64,000 bases of DNA from Orcinus orca (GCF_937001465.1 NC_064580.1:95035432-95099431); one strand, 5' to 3'. Counted from the first letter of the stretch, positions 49,668 to 61,825 are shown. The notes: generated from the sequence alone by a model not told the origin. Translations and numbers: made by a program.

Positions 49668-50008
49668 CTTTTTTTGTTTTTAACATCTTTATTGGAGTAT
49701 AATTACTTTACAATGGTGTGTTCGTTTCTGCTTCATAACAAAGTGAATCAGTTATACATATACATATGTTCCCATATCTCTTCCCTCTTGCGTCTCCCTC
49801 CCTCCCACCCTCCCTATCCCACCCCTCTAGGTGGACACAAAGCACCGAGCTGATCTCCCTGTGCTATGCGGCTGCTTCCCACTAGCTACCTACGTTACCT
49901 TTGGTAGTGTATATATGTCCATGCCACTCTCTCACTTTGTCCCAGCTTACCCTTCCCCCTCCCCATATCCTCAAGTCCATTCTCTAGTAGGTCTGTGTCT
50001 TTATCTTA
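49668..50008 (-). mobile_element. 5'-truncated L1, antisense, 0.34 kb
   Basis: Begins 'tttaacatctttattggagt', has the C-rich tract near 49797-49826, and stops inside the 3' UTR. TSD near atgcactgag (49658) and atgcacttag (50010). Same 3'-end lineage as copy A. Confidence 0.92.
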
Positions 50009-50020
50009 AATGCACTTAGA

Positions 50021-50554
50021 ATACAGGTTTTGACTGCTTCATAGGAGACATTCCAGACATATTTATGCTCAGCAGAACTCTGAAGTTTTTATTCTTATTA
50101 TCATGGTACTGTGTTCTTTCTGCTTGTTTCTTTTATCTGTGATGTTAGAACTGTTCCAAGGCCACAAATAACTCAGATAAGTTCAACTTGTGCTATAACC
50201 TCTTTACATTAATGGAACCGCTTTACTGAAATCCTAAGAAAGATGTTGAAACTCAGGATGTCTGTACAGGTCTGGTAGAATGGAAAGCCACAGTGCTTTC
50301 AATAGCCAGTCTATAAAAATCTTGGTACAAAATCAAGGTTTATTTTACTTCTCAATTTTCTTTTCTCAGTGAACCCATAGTTGTGGTTAACTCATTTATC
50401 TGAAAGTAAGTCATTTTAAATGCTGTTGGAAGTTTTCATAATGTCCAGAAATAAATTATAACATAAAATCCAATGATTTTATTATATTACTCATGTTTGT
50501 AATTCCATCATTCTGGACCACTGATCTTTAATTGGAAATTTTGGATACTTTCTT
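50021..50554. other. Unique intron sequence
   Basis: No recognised repeat or gene. Confidence 0.45.
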
Positions 50555-50800
50555 CCAGAGTTAGTAGTGGAAGGAACATAGCATTTGGAGGCAAAAGACA
50601 AAAATCTGAGTGTAAGTATTAGCTTACTGTGTGGTCCTATATCAAGTCATTTAAGCTCTCTAAATCCCCATTTCTACATGTGATACCATAGGTAAGTATA
50701 GCTGCATACATCCCAGCAATATTACTGAGACGACCAAATGTGATATATATCATATCATTTGTAAATTGTAAAGGGCTATTAAAATGTTGGTTATCATTTT
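50555..50800 (+). mobile_element. MIR SINE
   Basis: 'gcatttggaggcaaaagaca', 'cttactgtgtggtcctatat', 'agtcatttaagctctctaaa' and 'gtaaagggctattaaaatg' give the MIR order in sense, well diverged. Confidence 0.75.
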
Positions 50801-50910
50801 TATTATTCTACAACCCTTTCACCCTAAAATCTTCAATACATTTATCTCATGCTTATAATCCCTTAGTGGCAGGTTGGATATGATAGTATCACTTAAGAAT
50901 GTATGTTTTG

Positions 50911-51059
50911 GGGCTTCCCTGGTGGCGCAGTGGTTGAGAGTCCGCCTGCCGATGCAGGGGATGCGGGTTCGTGCCCCGGGTCTGGGAGGATCCCACATGC
51001 CGCGGAGCGCCTGGGCCCGTGAGCCATGGCCGCTGAGCCTGCGCGTCCGGAGATGTAAA
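50911..51059 (+). mobile_element. Compact CHR-type SINE, sense, 3'-shortened
   Basis: Head gggcttccctggtggcgcag, 'gcgggttcgtgccccgg', 'atgccgcggagcgcctggg', then it stops after 'gcgtccggagatgtaaa', about 50 bases before the usual 3' end. TSDs aagaatgtatgttttg (50895-50910) and aagaacgtatgtttcg (51060-51075) frame it, so the short form was what inserted. Confidence 0.93.
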
Positions 51060-51075
51060 AAGAACGTATGTTTCG

Positions 51076-53214
51076 TTTTACTGCTGAAAATGTATATATC
51101 ACTAGATTTTCATACGAAGTTTTCATATTAAAAATGAATAATAATTCCAGCAGGAACAATTTATGTGTAAGCACTGTCCATCTCCTTCTACCCACAAAGT
51201 AAAATAACTGCTTTTAGTTCGAGTAGGGAAATTAAATGTTTCTTCTTCTGCTTATATTACAGCTTTATTAAGTGATTCATTGGGTTGATCTCATTTTAAA
51301 GTGATTTTAATCTGTTACTTGCTTGAGTTCCCATTGTTGAATTTTCTTTGTAAGAGACTTAAGCAGATTAAATCTCTTACTGCACAAGTGTCTTAGACCT
51401 TAGTACTATGGGCTGCATTATGAGTTCATCACTAGAGGTGTTAACTAGGTGAGGCTGGATGGCTAGAAATGTTTTAGGTGGATATCATAGATCATACAAA
51501 GCTAAGAATTGGAAAGCTGCTAATTCTGTGATGTGATCCTTACTTGTGTTTATTTTCAAAGTTAGATCATGAATATGCTTATAGATACTTATTTCCTTCA
51601 AATATTGCTTGTACCACTTAAAAACTTTGGAAATTCTTGCTAGGGAAAAATCTACTAGAGTAACATATGAAAAAAAATATTTTGTGTGTGTTACCAGTTT
51701 TCTAAGCATTTTTTTCTTTTTTCAGTGTTCATAATACTTTATGTTCATCTTGTGTCATTTATCTTATTCTGTCTAATAAATACTAATTTGCTTATTTCTC
51801 TAATTCCTCTTTTTAGGTTATAAAATTTTCTAGAGAGATAAGATATTTAATAATCTCCCTACACTCCATATTAATTTGTACAGAGCCAGACTCAATAAAA
51901 ACTTCTCAAATTTAATTTATGGTTACTGGTACCTAAAATAGGGGAGAAAGTTGCTCTTGATTAAGGTAGCTTACAATTGGTTTTTCTTCCTATCTGCCAA
52001 TCATAGAATCTTCTCTCAACAAATGCCATTCTGATTTAGGGTAATTTTCTAATGTAAAAATCCCATTTATACAAACACCATTAAAAGTATCTAGTAACCT
52101 AATTTTTTTAAAAGTTCCTCCATTTCACGTATTTCCAAATGGTATCCAATAATACTTGGAAATAATAAAATTTGCCCAAAATAGGTATAGCTTCTCCACC
52201 CTAAATGTAAAATCACTAAAGCTAATGTGAGTAACTTGTTTGTGGATTTTTAAGGTTAAAGTACTTCTGGTAATAAAGCATTTGGTAATTTGTCCAGACT
52301 AGATGCCAGAAGAGCTCCACTGTCTGATACTTGATATCTTTAAATATTTGGGTTCACTTTGACCAACCTTTGTTTATGAGCATAAACACATAAACTAAGG
52401 TTTAGGCCACCGCCTCCTTTCCCCAACATTCTTCCATCCCTGTTGGAAAAAAAAAATAGAATCTTGAAAACCAAATGAGTGTGTCTTTTTCTTTAGTTAT
52501 CTTAAAAATTGTAATGTTTTTAATCAAGGAAACTCATTACCTATGTTAGTATTGGTGAATCACATGTTGTAGTCATCAAATTTTTAATGAGTCTCCATGT
52601 ATTTTTTAGTTCTAGATTTTTAGGAAGTGGCAGGTGCTGCTTTGGTTAAAAGGCTTTCAAACTGATTAATAGGTTCATCTATAATTTGATTTTTAAAGAA
52701 ATACATTTATGATAGTGAGAAAATGTTTCCTCTTCATAAAAAATCTGGCAAGACATACTGGCTTTTGCTCAGAATTTGAAAGTATATGGGAATCAGTTTG
52801 GAATATTGAAAAAGTCAAGAAACTAATTCTAGCTCTGGCGCTGTCTTTCGCCGTCCATTTCTTTATATTTAAAATGAGGGAGGTATATTAGGTAATTTCT
52901 AAGACCTCCTTCAACTCTACTGACATTCTTTTATTGATAGCATTTATTCGGAAGAAATAGATCTGTTTATGGATTGTGTCAGGATATCAAATGAAGGGAT
53001 GTAACAAAAGATACATAAATTTTTACCCTTGGACTGTTAAAGAATGGCGACTCTGTGCCCACTCCATCCCCCAAAATGGAGGTTTGGTGTTAAGAGTAGG
53101 CAACTCAAAGATGACTTCTGTTTTGAAATCTTAAATTAGTATCTTCTAAGAGTTTATGAGACTTGTGAGAGTAGCCCTTGTGTGATGATATGGCATAGTA
53201 TTATATTGTATGCA
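51076..53214. other. Unique AT-rich intron sequence
   Basis: About 2.1 kb with no named repeat, splice-bounded frame or other signal I can support. Confidence 0.5.
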
Positions 53215-53222
53215 TATGGTAT

Positions 53223-54776
53223 TTTTTAACATCTTTATTGGAGTATAACTGCTTTACAATGTTGTGTTAGTTGCTATTGTCTAACAAAGTGAATCAGCTA
53301 CATGTATATATATATCCCTATATCTCCTCCCTCATGTGTCTCCCTCCCAACCTCCCTATCCCACCCCTTTAGGTGGACACAAAGCAACGAGATGGTCTCC
53401 CTGTGCTATGCAGCTGCTTCCTACTAGATATCTATTTTGGTACTACATATATGTCCATGCCACTTCCTCACTTCGTCCCAGTTTACCCTTCCCCCTCCCT
53501 GTGTCCTCAAGCCCATTCTCTGTGTCTGTGTCTTTATTCCTGTCCTGCCCCTAGGTTCTTCAGAACCTTTTTTTTTTTTTTTAGATTCCATATATATGTG
53601 TCAGCATATGGTATTTGTTTTTCACTTTCTGACTTCATTCTGTATGACGGACTCTAGGTCCATCCACCTCACTACAAATAACTCAATTTCATTTCTTTTT
53701 ATGGCTGAGTAATATTCCATTGTATATATGTGACACAACTTTATCCATTCATCTGTCAATGGACACTTAGGTTACTTCCAAGTCCTGGCTATTGTAAATA
53801 GAGCTGCAATGAACATTGTGGTACATGACTCTTTTTGAATTATGGTTTTCTCAGGGTATATGCCCAGTTGTGGGATTGCTGGGTTGTATGGAAGTTCTAT
53901 TTTTAGTTTTTTAGGAACCTCCGTACTGTTCTCCATAGTGGCTGTATCAATTTACATTCCCACCAACAGTGCAAGAGGGTTCCCTTTTCTCCACACCCTC
54001 TCCAACATTTATTTTTTGTAGATTTTTTGATGATGGCCATTCTGACTGGTGTGAGGTGATATCTCATTGTAGTTTTGATTTACATTTCTCTACTGATTAG
54101 TGATGTTGAGCATCCTTTCATGTGTTTATTGGTAATCTATGTATCTTCTTTGAAGAAATGTGTATTTAAGTCTTCGGCCCATTTTTGGATTGGGTTTTTT
54201 GTTTTTGATTTTGAGCTGTATGAGCTGCTTGTAAATTTTGGAGATTAATCCTTTGCCAGTTGATTCATTGGCAAATATTTTCTCCCAAAATAAGGGTTGT
54301 CCTTTCATCTTGTTTATGGTTTCCTTTACTGGGCAAAAGCTTTTAAGTTTCACTAGGTCCCATTTGTTTATTTATTTATTTTTCATCCATTTCCCTAAGA
54401 GGTGGATCAAAAAGGATCTTACTGTGATTTCTGTCATAGAGTGTTCTGCCTTTGTTTTCCTCTAAGAGTTTGATAGTGTCTGGCCTTACATTTAGGTCTT
54501 TAATCCATTTTGAGTTTATTTTTGTGTATGGTGTTAGGGAGTGTTCTAATTTCATTCTTTTACATGTAGCTATCCAGTTTTCCCAGCACCATTTATTGAA
54601 GAGGCTGTCTTTCCTGCATTGTATATTCTTGCCTCCTTTATCAAAGATAAGGTGACCATATGTGTGTAGGTTTATCTCTGGGTTTTTATCCTGTTCCATT
54701 GATCAATATTTCTGTTTTTGTGCCAGTACCATACTGTCTTGATTACTGTAGCTTTGTAGTATAGTCTGAAGTTGGC
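53223..54776 (-). mobile_element. 5'-truncated L1 (copy C), antisense, 1.55 kb
   Basis: Begins with the antisense 3' end (ttaacatctttattggagta) and runs through the 3' UTR into the ORF2 C-terminal part, ending at 'ctttgtagtatagtctgaag'. On the minus strand the frame at 54376-54699 encodes the ORF2 segment WCWENWIATCKRMKLEHSL; stops and shifts break it. It faces copy D head to head. Confidence 0.93.
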
Positions 54777-54840
54777 TATCAGAATCTGAAATTTTAATAA
54801 ACATCTCTAGGTGATTCTGATTCATGTGTTCTAAGATATA
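54777..54840 (-). mobile_element. MER5A-like remnant between the L1s
   Basis: 'tatcagaatctgaaatttta' and 'aggtgattctgattcatgtg' resemble part of a MER5A-type element. Short, low certainty as to orientation. Confidence 0.4.
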
Positions 54841-54915
54841 TACTACAAAATAACGGCATAGAGAAACGATACCCCAATAATGGAGTTAGGTATCCAGACT
54901 GATATGTCTACTTAA

Positions 54916-57900
54916 AAAAAAAAGATAAACAAATGGATAAATCGTTAGCCAGGCTCATCAAGGAAAAAAGAGAGAAGACTCAAATCAATAGAATTAGAAA
55001 TGAAAAAGGATAATTAACAACTGACACTGCAGAAATACAAAGGATCATGAGAGATTACTACAAGCAATATATGCCAATAAAATGGACATCCTGAAAGAAA
55101 TGGACAAATTCTTAGAAAAGCACAACCTTCTGGGACCAAACCAGGAAGAAATAGAAAATATAAACCGACCAATCACAAGCACTGAAATTGAGACTGTGAT
55201 TAAACATCTTCCAACTAACAAAATTCCAAGACCAGATGGCTTCAGAGGTGAATTCTGTCAAACGTTTAGAGAAGAGCTAACACCTATCCTTCTCAAACTC
55301 TTTCAAAATATAGCAGAGGGAGGAACACTGCCAAACTCACTCTACGAGGCCACCATCACCCTGATACCAAAACCAGACAGAGTTGTCACAGAAAAAGAAA
55401 ACTACAGGCCAATAACACTGATGAACATAGATGTAAAAATCCTCAACAAAATACTAGCAAACAGAATCCAGAAGCACATTAAAAGTGTCATCCATCATGA
55501 TAAAGTGGGGTTTATCCCAGGAATGCAAGGATTCTTCAATATACAGCAATCAATCAATGTGATACATCTTATTAACAAACTGAAGAAGGAAAACCATATG
55601 ATCATCTCAATAGATGCAGAAAAATCTTTTGACAAAATTAAATACCCATTTATGATAAAAACTCTCCAGAAAGTAGGCATAGAGAGAACTTACCTCAACA
55701 TAATAAAGGCCATATATGACAAACCCACAGCTAACATCATTCTCAATGGTGAAAAACTGAAACCATTTCCACTAAGATCAGGAACAAGACATGGTTGCCC
55801 ACTCTCACCGCTATTATTCAACATAGTTTTGAAAGTTTTAACCACAGTAATCTGAGCACAAAAAGAAATAAAAGGGATCCAAACAGGAAAGAAGAAGTAA
55901 AACTCTCACTGTTTGCAGATGACATGATACTATACATAGAGAATCCTGAAGATGCTACCAGAAAATTACTAGAGCTGATCAATGAATTTGGCAAAGTGGC
56001 AGAATACAAAATTAATGCACAGAAATCTCTTGCATTCCTGTACACTAATGATGAAAAATCTGAAAGAGAAACTAAGGAAACACTCCCATTTACCATTGCA
56101 AAAAAAGGAAAAAAATACCTAGGAATAATCCTATCTAAATAGACAAAAGACTTTTATGCAGAAAACTATGAGACACTGATAAAAGAAATTAAAGATGATA
56201 CAAACAGATGGAGAGATATACCATGTTCTTGGATTGGAAGATTCAACATTGTGAAAATGAATATACTACCCAAAGCAATCTACAGATTCAGTGCACTCCC
56301 TATCAAACTACCAATGGCATTTTTCACAGAACTCTAGCAAAAAATTTCACAATTTATATGGAAATACAAAACACCCTGAATAGCCAAAGCAATCTTGAGA
56401 AAGAAAAACAGGACTGGAGGAATCAGACTCCCTGACTTCAGACTATATACTACAAAGCTACAGTAATCAAGACAGTATGGTACTGGCACAAAAACAGAAA
56501 TATAGATCAATGGAACAGGATAGAAAGCCCAGAGATAAATCTACGCACATATGGTCACCTTAGTTTTGATAAAGGAGGCAAGATAATAAAACGGAGAAAA
56601 GATAGCCTCTTCAATAAGTGGTGCTAGGAAAACTGGACAGCTACATGTAAACGAATGAGATTAGAACACTCCCTAACACCATACACAAAAATAAATTCAA
56701 AATGGATTAAAGACCTAAATGTAAGGCCAGAAACTATCAATCTCTTAGAGGAAAACATAGGCAGAACACTCTATGACATAAATCACAGCAAGATCCTTTT
56801 TGACCCACCTCCTAGAGTAATGGAAATAAAAACAAAAAATGAACAAATGGGACCTAATGAAACTTAAAAGCTTTTGCACAGCGAAGGAAACCATAAACAA
56901 GACGAAAAGACAACCCTCAGAATTGGAGAAAATGTTTGGAAACGAAACAACTGTCAAAGGATTAATCTCCAAATATACAAGCAGCTCATGGAGCTTATTA
57001 TCAAAAAAACAACCCAATTAAAAATGAGCAGAAAACCTAAATAGACATTTTTGCAAAGAAGGTATATAGATTGCCAACAAACAAATGAAAGGATGCCCAA
57101 CATCACTAATCATTACAGAAATGCAAATCAAAACTACAGTGAGGTATCACCTCACACTGGTCATAATGGCCATCATCAAAAAATCTACAAACAATAAATG
57201 CTGGAGAGGGTGTGGAGAAAAGGGAATCCTCTTGCACTGTTGGTGGGAATGTAAATTGATACAGCCACTATGGAGAACAGTAAGGAGGTTCCTTAAAAAT
57301 AGAACTTCCATACAACCCAGCAATCCCACTACTAGGCGTATACCCTGAGAAAACCATAATTCAAAAAGAGTCATGTACCACAATGTGCATTCCAGCTCTT
57401 TTTACAATAGCCAGGACATGGAAGAAACCTAAGTGCCCATCGACAGATGAATGGATAAAGAAGATGTGGCACATATATACCATGGAATATTTCTCAGCCA
57501 TAAAAAGAAACAAAATTGAGTTATTTGTAGTGACGTGGATGGACCTAGAGACTGTCATACAGAGTGAAGTAAGTCAGAAAGAGAAAAACAAATACCGTAT
57601 GCTAACACATATATATGGAATCTAAAAAAAAAAAAAAAAGGTTCTGAAGAACCTAGGGGTAGGACAGGAATAAAGATGCAGACATAGAGAATGAACTTGA
57701 GGACACGGGGAGGGTGAAGTGTAAGCTAGGACAAAGTATGAGAGTGGCATGGACATATATACACTACGAAATGTAAAATAGATAGCTAGTGGGAAGCAGC
57801 CGCATGGCACAGGGAGATCAGCTCAGTGCTTTGTGTCCACCTAGAGGGGTGGGATAGGGAGGGTGGAAGGGAGATGCAAGAGGGAGGAGATATGGGGATA

Positions 57901-58000
57901 CAGGTATATGTATAGCTGATTCACTTTGTTATAAAGCAGAAACTAACACACCTTTGTAAATCAATTATACTCCAATAAAGATGTTAAAAAAATAAAAATA
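54916..58000 (+). mobile_element. 5'-truncated L1 (copy D), sense, 3.1 kb
   Basis: Starts inside ORF2 ('gataaacaaatggataaatc') and runs to the 3' end 'ccaataaagatgtt' with an A-rich tail. Candidate TSDs tgtctacttaa (54905-54915) and agtctatttaa (58001-58011). Same 3'-end lineage as copy A. Confidence 0.93.
55082..57625 (+). pseudogene. L1 copy D ORF2, RT and C-terminal part (broken)
   Basis: The 257-codon frame 55082-55855 carries much of the RT domain: NRPITSTEIETVIKHLP, ENYRPITLMNIDVKILNKIL, SIDAEKSFDKI (motif A), and SGTRHGCPLSPLLFN, where the family's Gln is His. It ends at TGA 55853. FADDM (55912-55926) lies in a shifted frame. Later pieces give the C-terminal GEKGILLHCWWECKLIQPL and the final YGI before TAA 57623-57625. 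The endonuclease domain was lost through 5' truncation. Confidence 0.92.
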
Positions 58001-58011
58001 AGTCTATTTAA

Positions 58012-59005
58012 CTCTTAATGTAGTTGGCATATAGTACTAAAAGCAGAGTATATAACCTAATCACCTATGTATAATAAATAGTGGCTATATAACTGTTTCA
58101 ATTAGAAATGTCAAGTTCACATCTGTTATTGGAACAGTCTTTTGCAATGTGCATGAGAAATTTCCCCCAACATCAAGCCCCTGTAGTTTGCTGTTATAAT
58201 CAGGAAAAGGAGTTTCAGTATGAGGGTGACTTCGAGTTGCAGCTGAGTGGGTTAGGATTTCTAACCGGAAGGACAAGGTTAGTAGTTTGTTAAGGATTGG
58301 GGAAGGTACACTGGTAGTGATTGGAGTAAAGGAAAGCGCGGAATGATGGGACGGAGGCTATCGTACATTTTAATTCATAGTCTCCCATGGCTGAACATTG
58401 ATAAACATTATTTGGTATTTACATCACATAAAAATTTCTCTTATTTGATGAGAAGCGTAACCCCTTATTGTACATAAATGCTGAGCTATCTACATATGTT
58501 AAACTAATTACTATTTGTTTTTCTAAGCAGTTCAGCTTCATGCCAGAGTAAAGGATAGTTCTGGATGGCAGACATCATCTATTGTCTTCTTGTCCTACAG
58601 GTTCTTATTTTGGAGGAGTATATTTTTCTGGCTCTAGTACCTCAATTCCTCATATGAGTGAATGAAGTTGTTACGAGTGGCTATTTAGGACACCTAGGCT
58701 GTGGGAACAACTTTTGTGGTAAAGCTTGGAGCTATTAGAGACTGAGCTACTAGTGATGAAATAGTGGAAGCAAAGAAAAGAAAGGTGGTAAAAGACAGTA
58801 TGTATTTCATGCTCATGAATGCAGAAGAGCAAGGGACTTTAAGTGACAAGCATCTTTGGCTAGTTGCCGAGGTCTTTGCTAATATAGATTGAGAGGTAAT
58901 TTCTTATAAGTGATGTGAGGAGAGAAAATGAGTTCCTTAGAGCTGAAAATCATATTACAGGGAAGTTGTATGGATTTCTTTTTCATTTATAAAAAGACAT
59001 TTTTC
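58012..59005. other. Unique intron sequence upstream of exon 2
   Basis: No named repeat. A few short frames (for example 58108-58293) have no support. This is the only long non-repetitive flank close to exon 2. Confidence 0.45.
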
Positions 59006-59169
59006 GGGCTTCCCTGGTGGCGCAGTGGTTGAGAGTCCGCCTGCCGATGCAGGGGTCACGGGTTTGTGCCCCGGTCCGGGAGGATCCCACATGCCGCGGA
59101 GTGGCTGGGCCCGTGAGCCACGGCCGCTGGGCCTGCGTGTTCGGAGCCTGTGCTCCGCAATGGGAGATT
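59006..59169 (+). mobile_element. Compact CHR-type SINE, sense, 3'-shortened, next to exon 2
   Basis: Head gggcttccctggtggcgcag, 'cacgggtttgtgccccgg', 'atgccgcggagtggctggg', ending after 'gcctgtgctccgcaatggga'. The tail part is absent. Its end is about 230 bp upstream of the exon 2 acceptor. No clear TSD. Confidence 0.92.
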
Positions 59170-59189
59170 AAAATTATAAGTATTTGCTC

Positions 59190-59310
59190 ATTTTGAAAAG
59201 TTCAAACAGAAATGTATACAATAAAAGATGAAAGATTCCCCAGAGGTAACCATTGTTTGCAATTTTGTATATATCCTTTCAGATGTTTTTCTGGTAGTTG
59301 TTTTACAAGT
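59190..59310 (-). mobile_element. L1M 3'-region remnant, antisense, beside exon 2
   Basis: 'aaagttcaaacagaaatgta', 'ccagaggtaaccattgtttg' and 'tatatatcctttcagatgtt' resemble the L1M segment at 4130-4260. It lies within 90 bp of the acceptor. Confidence 0.6.
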
Positions 59311-59370
59311 TTGGATTATTGAATTCATTTGAGCTATAAGTCAGAGTCTGGTTTTCAGGTTCATATTTAA

Positions 59371-59401
59371 TGATTTTCCTCCCCTTTTCTCTTCCTTATA
59401 G
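59371..59401 (+). promoter_or_regulatory. 3' splice site of COL4A5 intron 1
   Basis: A pyrimidine-rich tract (cctccccttttctcttcctt) runs into ATAG, with the AG at 59400-59401. A branch-point-like taatga lies near 59368-59373. It is a strong-looking acceptor and fixes the exon start on GCT. Confidence 0.85.
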
Positions 59402-59509
<108 letters not shown>

Positions 59510-59622
59510 TGATTTTAATATTTTTTTAAAAAAAACAGGGCTTGTACCTCAGCATCTAATTAAATAAAATGAATTTTACTCTACTGCTTATTTTAGATTG
59601 CTTTAAGGATTAGACTATATCT

Positions 59623-59823
59623 CAGAGATCAGCAAACACTTTCTGTAAAAATACATATGGTAAATAATTTAGCCTTTGTGAGGCACATAAGGTCTCTGTC
59701 ACATAATTTTCTCCTTTTTTAAAAGTAGCCCTTTAATAGTGTAAAAACATTATTGGCTCTTGTACTATACAAAACAGAGATCTGACTGAATTTGGCCTGA
59801 GAGCTGTAGTCTGCCAACCTCTG
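59623..59823 (-). mobile_element. hAT-type non-autonomous DNA transposon relic
   Basis: Ends CAGAG (59623) and CTCTG (59823) fit hAT terminal repeats. 'agcaaacactttctgtaaaa' and 'gagctgtagtctgccaacct' are the recognisable ends of the family whose sense strand reads GGTTGGCAAAC...GGCC. I cannot give the exact name. Confidence 0.7.
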
Positions 59824-60600
59824 ATGAATCTTGTTGCAGTCAATGACTTAATAGGCAAAAGAATGCAAAATTCTTAAGGAACCAAACATTTATCAGGCTA
59901 CTAATCTGTGCTAGTTACCATACAATTTCATGTGTTTCATGTATTTTTATCGAATCCATTTAAGTTAAGGATGGTCTATCTCTGTTTTCATCTCACTTTA
60001 ACCACAACACCATCCCTATTATATAGATATGATGATTACAAAGTAAGTATTGGTGATGAATAAATAGCATAAACCTAGCCACTATGAATCAGTGACTGAC
60101 ATTGAAAACAGAAGATTAAAAAGGGATAGTGAATTGTGGCCAAAAAGGAACTGTACTAGGAGGAAGGTGATCATACCCGAGTCTTCACTCTTTGGGGCTC
60201 AGTGAATATTTTTGAATGAATTATTGAATATTACTAATGATATATGAAAAAGTTTGGGATAATATCTCAAGAGCATATTCCATTTAGGCATATAGAAGGT
60301 ACACTAGCATACTAAAGGTGTTTAAAAGTCCTGGAGTAAAGAAACCTGTTTGTTTTGCAGTGCTGTATTTCCAAGCTCTATTTAACCATTTAACCCACTT
60401 TCCTTCCTTCTAACGGAACACCTATTAATAATAATTGAAGAGTGTTATACAGAACGCTTATTTGAATAACATTAGCTTGAGGGGAATAGTTTTATAGTAA
60501 AGCTACTTTCTGTAGCAGTAAAAACACCACGAGGGATTCATTTCTGATATTAGCGGAATGACTTTTATCAGATTAACTCTCCTTAAGATAAGAAGTAAAC
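59824..60600. other. Intron 2 unique sequence
   Basis: No exon-like segment with Gly-X-Y triplets and no clear repeat. Confidence 0.45.
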
Positions 60601-61749
60601 ACTCTGGACAAAATATAACAACTATTTAATAGTACAGGAGAGTGGCCAAAGTAGGAAAAAAGTAGAGAGGAGTCTTTTAAAGAAGGGAAGTACAGTGGGC
60701 AAGTTTGCACTTATGTGCCTTTTCTCCTGGGTGGGCGCTTCAGTCTGCAGGGCAAAGGATGGCAAGAACCCAGACAGAAAAACAAAGTCTCAGTGGCTTG
60801 AGAATTCCAGGACAGAATTGAGGATGCCAGAATGGCTGGAAAATGATGGGAGATATGCTGGAATGGAGGGAGTCACAGAATGGAGAGACCAAAAATCTGC
60901 TTGTAAATGCAGCCCAAATGGTTGGACCCTGGACTTTATATGTATAGGGGAGGATTCATGCAACCCAGCAAGAAGGAACAGCTGGAAGCCTGCAGTAAGT
61001 GAACATAGACTTAACTGCTGTCCATTGAAAGGAAAACAGAGTTTTAAGTGTTAGTTCAGCTGAGTTAGCTATTTCCTAAAACAAAAAGTTCAATACTTTT
61101 TAGACAATATAAAACAATCCAGTATGTGTACATATTAACTACAATGTCCACTATGCAATTAAAACTTACTAGACATGTGAAGTAACAAGTAAAAGCGACC
61201 CATGGTCAAGAAAAAGACCAATCAATGAAAACTAACTCTGAAATAACACAGATGTTAGAATTCTTAGACAAAGATTTAAAGCAGATAGGATAAATATATT
61301 TGTTGATTTAAAGGGAACTCTGCGAATAATGAGTGAACAGATAGAGAATCGCAACAGAGCATTGGAAATTGTGAAATAAAAAGGAGGGAAATCTAGATTT
61401 GAAAAGCAAAATATAAGAAAGAACAGTTTACCAGGTGGGCTTTTAACAGCAGAATGAAAAACACTGAAGAAAGATGGGCAAATAACTTGAGAAATACACA
61501 TTACCTAAAACTAAGTAACTAAATGAAGCAAAATATGACTAGCCCTATATCTACTAAGGAAATTGAATTATCATACTCTTCCCACACACACATAAAAATT
61601 CCAGTCCAGAAGTTTTCACTGATGAATTATGTGAAACATTTATGTAAGAGACAATATCAATCTTGCATAAACTTAGAAAATGGAAGTGTAAGGCCAACTG
61701 GCCTGAGGCAGGGGAACGCAATCAGACTCACAGGTTGCATCAGACCGAA

Positions 61750-61825
61750 ACTTTCTGGACCACCCAGTTCCAGAAACTGACCTGGAGACTTTCCGGACCA
61801 CCCAGTTCCAGGAACTGACCTGGGG
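61750..61825 (+). repeat. Tandem 38-bp duplication in LTR U3
   Basis: Unit 1 (61750-61787) and unit 2 (61788-61825) both contain ggaccacccagttcca and gaactgacctgg or a one-base variant, and a third copy starts at 61826 (actttct). Repeats of this sort are typical of retroviral U3 enhancers. Confidence 0.95.

Larger units (their letters stand above)
1..59401 (+). other. COL4A5 intron 1 (3' part)
   Basis: Everything upstream of the exon is non-coding by my reading: repeats plus unique AT-rich sequence, with no second exon bearing Gly-X-Y triplets and splice sites. It is assigned as intron because exon 2 is preceded only by exon 1 in this gene, and intron 1 is known to be very long in mammals. 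Whether exon 1 lies upstream on the same strand cannot be seen here. Confidence 0.8.

Noticed and set aside
53223..58000. L1 copies C and D as one element with a twin-priming 5' inversion
   Set aside because: The antisense part contains its own 3' end and overlaps the same L1 segment as the sense part, so these are two insertions.
60695..61054. 119-codon + strand frame in intron 2, as a possible novel exon
   Set aside because: Its text follows an old L1M 5' region, and no Gly-X-Y pattern, splice pair or known domain is present.
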